A DNA stretch of 64,000 nucleotides, from positions 164 to 64,163 of the forward strand of contig VXBP01008584.1 of the NCBI GenBank assembly GCA_013400115.1. The letters run 5' to 3'. Origin of the DNA: Rhinopomastus cyanomelas. Its lineage: Eukaryota > Chordata > Aves > Bucerotiformes > Rhinopomastidae. The notes beneath the pieces are model-generated. The model was not told the origin of the DNA, did not search any database, and saw only the letters and a program-made list of their open reading frames with translations. Positions within the stretch are counted from its first letter, which is position 1, and each line of letters begins with the position of its first letter. A program made the translations under genes and the position numbers. Shown in pieces: positions 61,524 to 64,000 of the stretch.

Positions 61524-61784
61524 GTACTGCTGTCAAAATCAGGGGGATATCTGGGAACGCTAAGCAGAGTAGAGAGCTGAATAGAGATTCTTGGCCATTT
61601 TGATGACACTCGCTTTCCAGCACCAGTGTAGGAAAAATGTTGAGTCAAAATCACTGGCCAGAACCACATTCTGTTCTACGTTCATCAGAAAAGTGTCCCT
61701 AAGAGCAGTTAAAAAGGGAAAAATTATTAAAGTGGCAGGTGAAATTTTCATTATAGATATCTGCTTAGGTGCATCAAACATTGG

Positions 61785-61950
61785 CCTGGGCTGCCCAGGG
61801 CAGTGGTGGAGTCCGTGTGTCCAGATGGATTGAAGTGACCTGGTGCTGAGGGACCTGGTTTGATGGTAACCTGGCAGTCCTGGGTCCAGAGTTGGTCTTG
61901 ATGGTCTTAAAGGTCTCTTCCAACCAAAGAGATTCTGGAATTCTGCGATC
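61785..61950 (+). mobile_element. CR1 3' end fragment
   Basis: GGCCTGGGCTGCCCAGGGCA, GTGGTGGAGTC, GGTCTTGATGGTCTTAAAGG, TCTCTTCCAACC, ATTCTGGAATTCTGCGATC. Confidence 0.88.
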
Positions 61951-62444
61951 ACGTGGTTTTAACCATTTCTAGTCTAGGTTTTCCACAAATGTTCCAAAGC
62001 ACAATATCTCTACAAAACACACTCATTCAAGACAAGTTTTAATCTCTGATTTTAACTGTAGTACAGCAAAACTTTACAAGCAATACAAAACATCCTCAAG
62101 GTCAGATGTCCTGAATCCTAGAGACAATCACTTCTACCTGCCTGCATGCTGTCACCTGCTATTACCCTCAAAAGCCAACCAGTATTGCTTCTCAGCGCAG
62201 GAAACACTTCCAGTCTGTTCTAGGAATAGTATTTTTTGCATGAAAGGTAATGTTTTTCCTTGCAAAAGTAAAATAAACACCATAGGAATTAAGAAGATTA
62301 AACCAAGCGAGTCATGAAACAAATTTAGACCTTTCAGAAAACAAGATTCTCTAATAATCAGAAGTTGAACCTTGCTAAGAAAAACCAAGTCTGTACTGTG
62401 TTCCTGCTGCCTTCTTTTGACTAGGCTTTTCTTTTGAGATTAGT

Positions 62445-62962
62445 GAGACAGGCTTGGGGCAGTGTGCCTGGAAAGCAGTCTAGCAGAAAAGGATCTGGAG
62501 GTTCTAACTGAATATGAGCCAGCAGCGTGCCCAGGTGGCCAAGAAGGCCAATGGCATCCTGGCCTGTATTAGAAGTAGTGTCTCCAGCAGGAGTAGAGAG
62601 CTGATTGTCCCCCTGTACTCAGCACTGGTGAGGCTGCACCTTGAGTACCGTGCCCAGTTTTGGGCACCTCAGTACAAGGGAGACATATTGAGGTGCTGGA
62701 GAGAGGGCAATGAAGCTGGTGAAGAGCCTGGAGAATAAATCTTATGAGGAGAGATTGAAAGAGTTGGGGCTGTTTAGTTTGAGGAAGAGGAGGCTAAGGG
62801 GAGACTTCATTGCTGTCTGCAACTATCTGAGAGGACATTGTAGAGATGTTGGTGCTGATGTCTTCCCACAGGTAATTAGTAACAGAACCAGAGGAAATGG
62901 CTTCAAGCTTCAACAAGATAGGTTCAGACTAGACATCAGGAAAAAATTCTTCATGGAAAGAG
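62445..62962 (+). mobile_element. CR1 LINE running into an assembly gap
   Basis: GACAGGCTTGGGGCAGTGTG, the frame MSQQRAQVAKKANGILACIR, LVRLHLEYRAQFWAPQYKGD, then YEERLKELGLFSLRKRRLRG, cut by Ns at 62963. Same subfamily type as 1-1111 and 5310-6468. Confidence 0.92.
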
Positions 62963-63313
62963 NNNNNNNNNNNNNNNNNNNNNNNNNNNNNNNNNNNNNN
63001 NNNNNNNNNNNNNNNNNNNNNNNNNNNNNNNNNNNNNNNNNNNNNNNNNNNNNNNNNNNNNNNNNNNNNNNNNNNNNNNNNNNNNNNNNNNNNNNNNNNN
63101 NNNNNNNNNNNNNNNNNNNNNNNNNNNNNNNNNNNNNNNNNNNNNNNNNNNNNNNNNNNNNNNNNNNNNNNNNNNNNNNNNNNNNNNNNNNNNNNNNNNN
63201 NNNNNNNNNNNNNNNNNNNNNNNNNNNNNNNNNNNNNNNNNNNNNNNNNNNNNNNNNNNNNNNNNNNNNNNNNNNNNNNNNNNNNNNNNNNNNNNNNNNN
63301 NNNNNNNNNNNNN
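62963..63313. other. Assembly gap (351 N)
   Basis: An unresolved run of N between a plus-strand CR1 and a minus-strand CR1. Translations spanning it are meaningless. Confidence 0.99.
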
Positions 63314-64000
63314 TAAGGGCTCCAGAACTGGACGCAGTGCTCCAGGTGGGGTGTCACCAGAGCGGAGTAGAGGGGAAGAATCACCTCCCTCTATCTGCTG
63401 GCCACACTTCTCCTGATGCAGCCCGGGATCAGGTTTACCTTCCGGGCCGCAAGTGCACACTGCTGGCTCATGTTGAGCTTTTTGTCCACAAGCACCCCCA
63501 AGTCCCTCTCCTCAGGGCTACTCTCCAGCCAGTCACTGCCCAGCCTGTACTTGTGTCTAGTATTGCCTTAACCTAGACGTAGGACCTTACACTTGGTCCT
63601 GTTGAACCCCATCAGGTTGGCTTGTGCCCACCTCTCCACCCTGTGCAGGTCCCCCAGGAGTGTGGCTGGAGGCCTTTGCAGTGAAGACTGAGGTAACGAT
63701 GTCATTGAGAACCTCAGCCTTTTCCATGTCACTTGTGACCACATCACCTCTTTCCTTTCTGAGGGGGCCCACACCTTCCCTAGTCTTCTTTTTACCATTC
63801 ATATACCTGTAGAAATTCTTGGTGTCCCTCTGACCTCCCTGGCCAGGTCCAATTCAAACTGTGCCTTGACTTCCCTAACCAGATCTCTAGCTGTTCCAGC
63901 AGCTTCCTTATATTCCCCTGGTTCTAGCTGTCCCCTCTTCCACTCCTTGTAGAGTTTCTTTTAGTGTGACAGCGTGTCCAGGAGCTCCTTGTTCAGCCAA
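63314..64000 (-). mobile_element. CR1 LINE, antisense, 5' part beyond window
   Basis: On the minus strand: the endonuclease-to-RT linker (frame at 63568-63798 with RKEVMWSQVTWKRLRFSMTS) and the VTPHLEHCVQFWSP block next to the gap. The order GTLLGDLHRVERWAQANLMG, TKCKVLRLG shows an internal deletion of most of the RT domain. Confidence 0.88.

Noticed and set aside
62710..63576. 288-codon open frame
   Set aside because: Runs through the N gap and consists of two oppositely oriented CR1 fragments; not a protein.

Overview
The window is vertebrate, most likely avian. Numerous CR1 LINE fragments end in the octamer tail ATTCTATG, the unique sequence is AT-rich and compact, and a single multi-exon gene spans its left half. 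No prokaryotic organisation is present.

The gene is TRPM1 (melastatin-1, a TRPM-family cation channel subunit), on the minus strand. I could place 24 consecutive coding exons between 36508 (5') and 1188 (3') by translating, checking AG/GT splice signals and adding up codon phases. They join into 3490 nt of open frame with no stop. This covers the melastatin homology N-terminal region, the pre-S1 linker, S1-S6 with the pore, and the TRP helix. The initiating exon lies upstream and was not found. The coiled coil and C-terminal tail lie beyond position 1. The intron between window exons 5 and 6 carries the mir-211 hairpin on the same strand, so host gene and microRNA are transcribed together. 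Two features at the pore stand out: tandem 5' splice sites 18 nt apart at the end of the selectivity-filter exon, and a 21-nt microexon directly after it.

Layout: 1-1111 CR1; 1188-14392 exons 24 to 16 (TRP helix, S6, pore, S5-S1, pre-S1, end of the MHR region) with several CR1 copies antisense to the gene; 14973-27681 exons 15 to 6 (MHR region); 28163-28256 mir-211; 29836-36508 exons 5 to 1, interrupted by a nested set of CR1 insertions at about 31030-33228. From 36509 to 64000 I found no gene. This part is presumably the first intron or 5' flank of TRPM1 and holds CR1 copies on both strands, a 499-bp non-autonomous hAT-like DNA transposon with an 8-bp target duplication (38572-39070), a possible solo LTR (about 39540-39835), simple repeats and a 351-base assembly gap (62963-63313) between two converging CR1 copies.

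I found no tRNA, rRNA, CRISPR array or operon. Protein identities come from recognition of the TRPM1/TRPM3 family, not from a database search.
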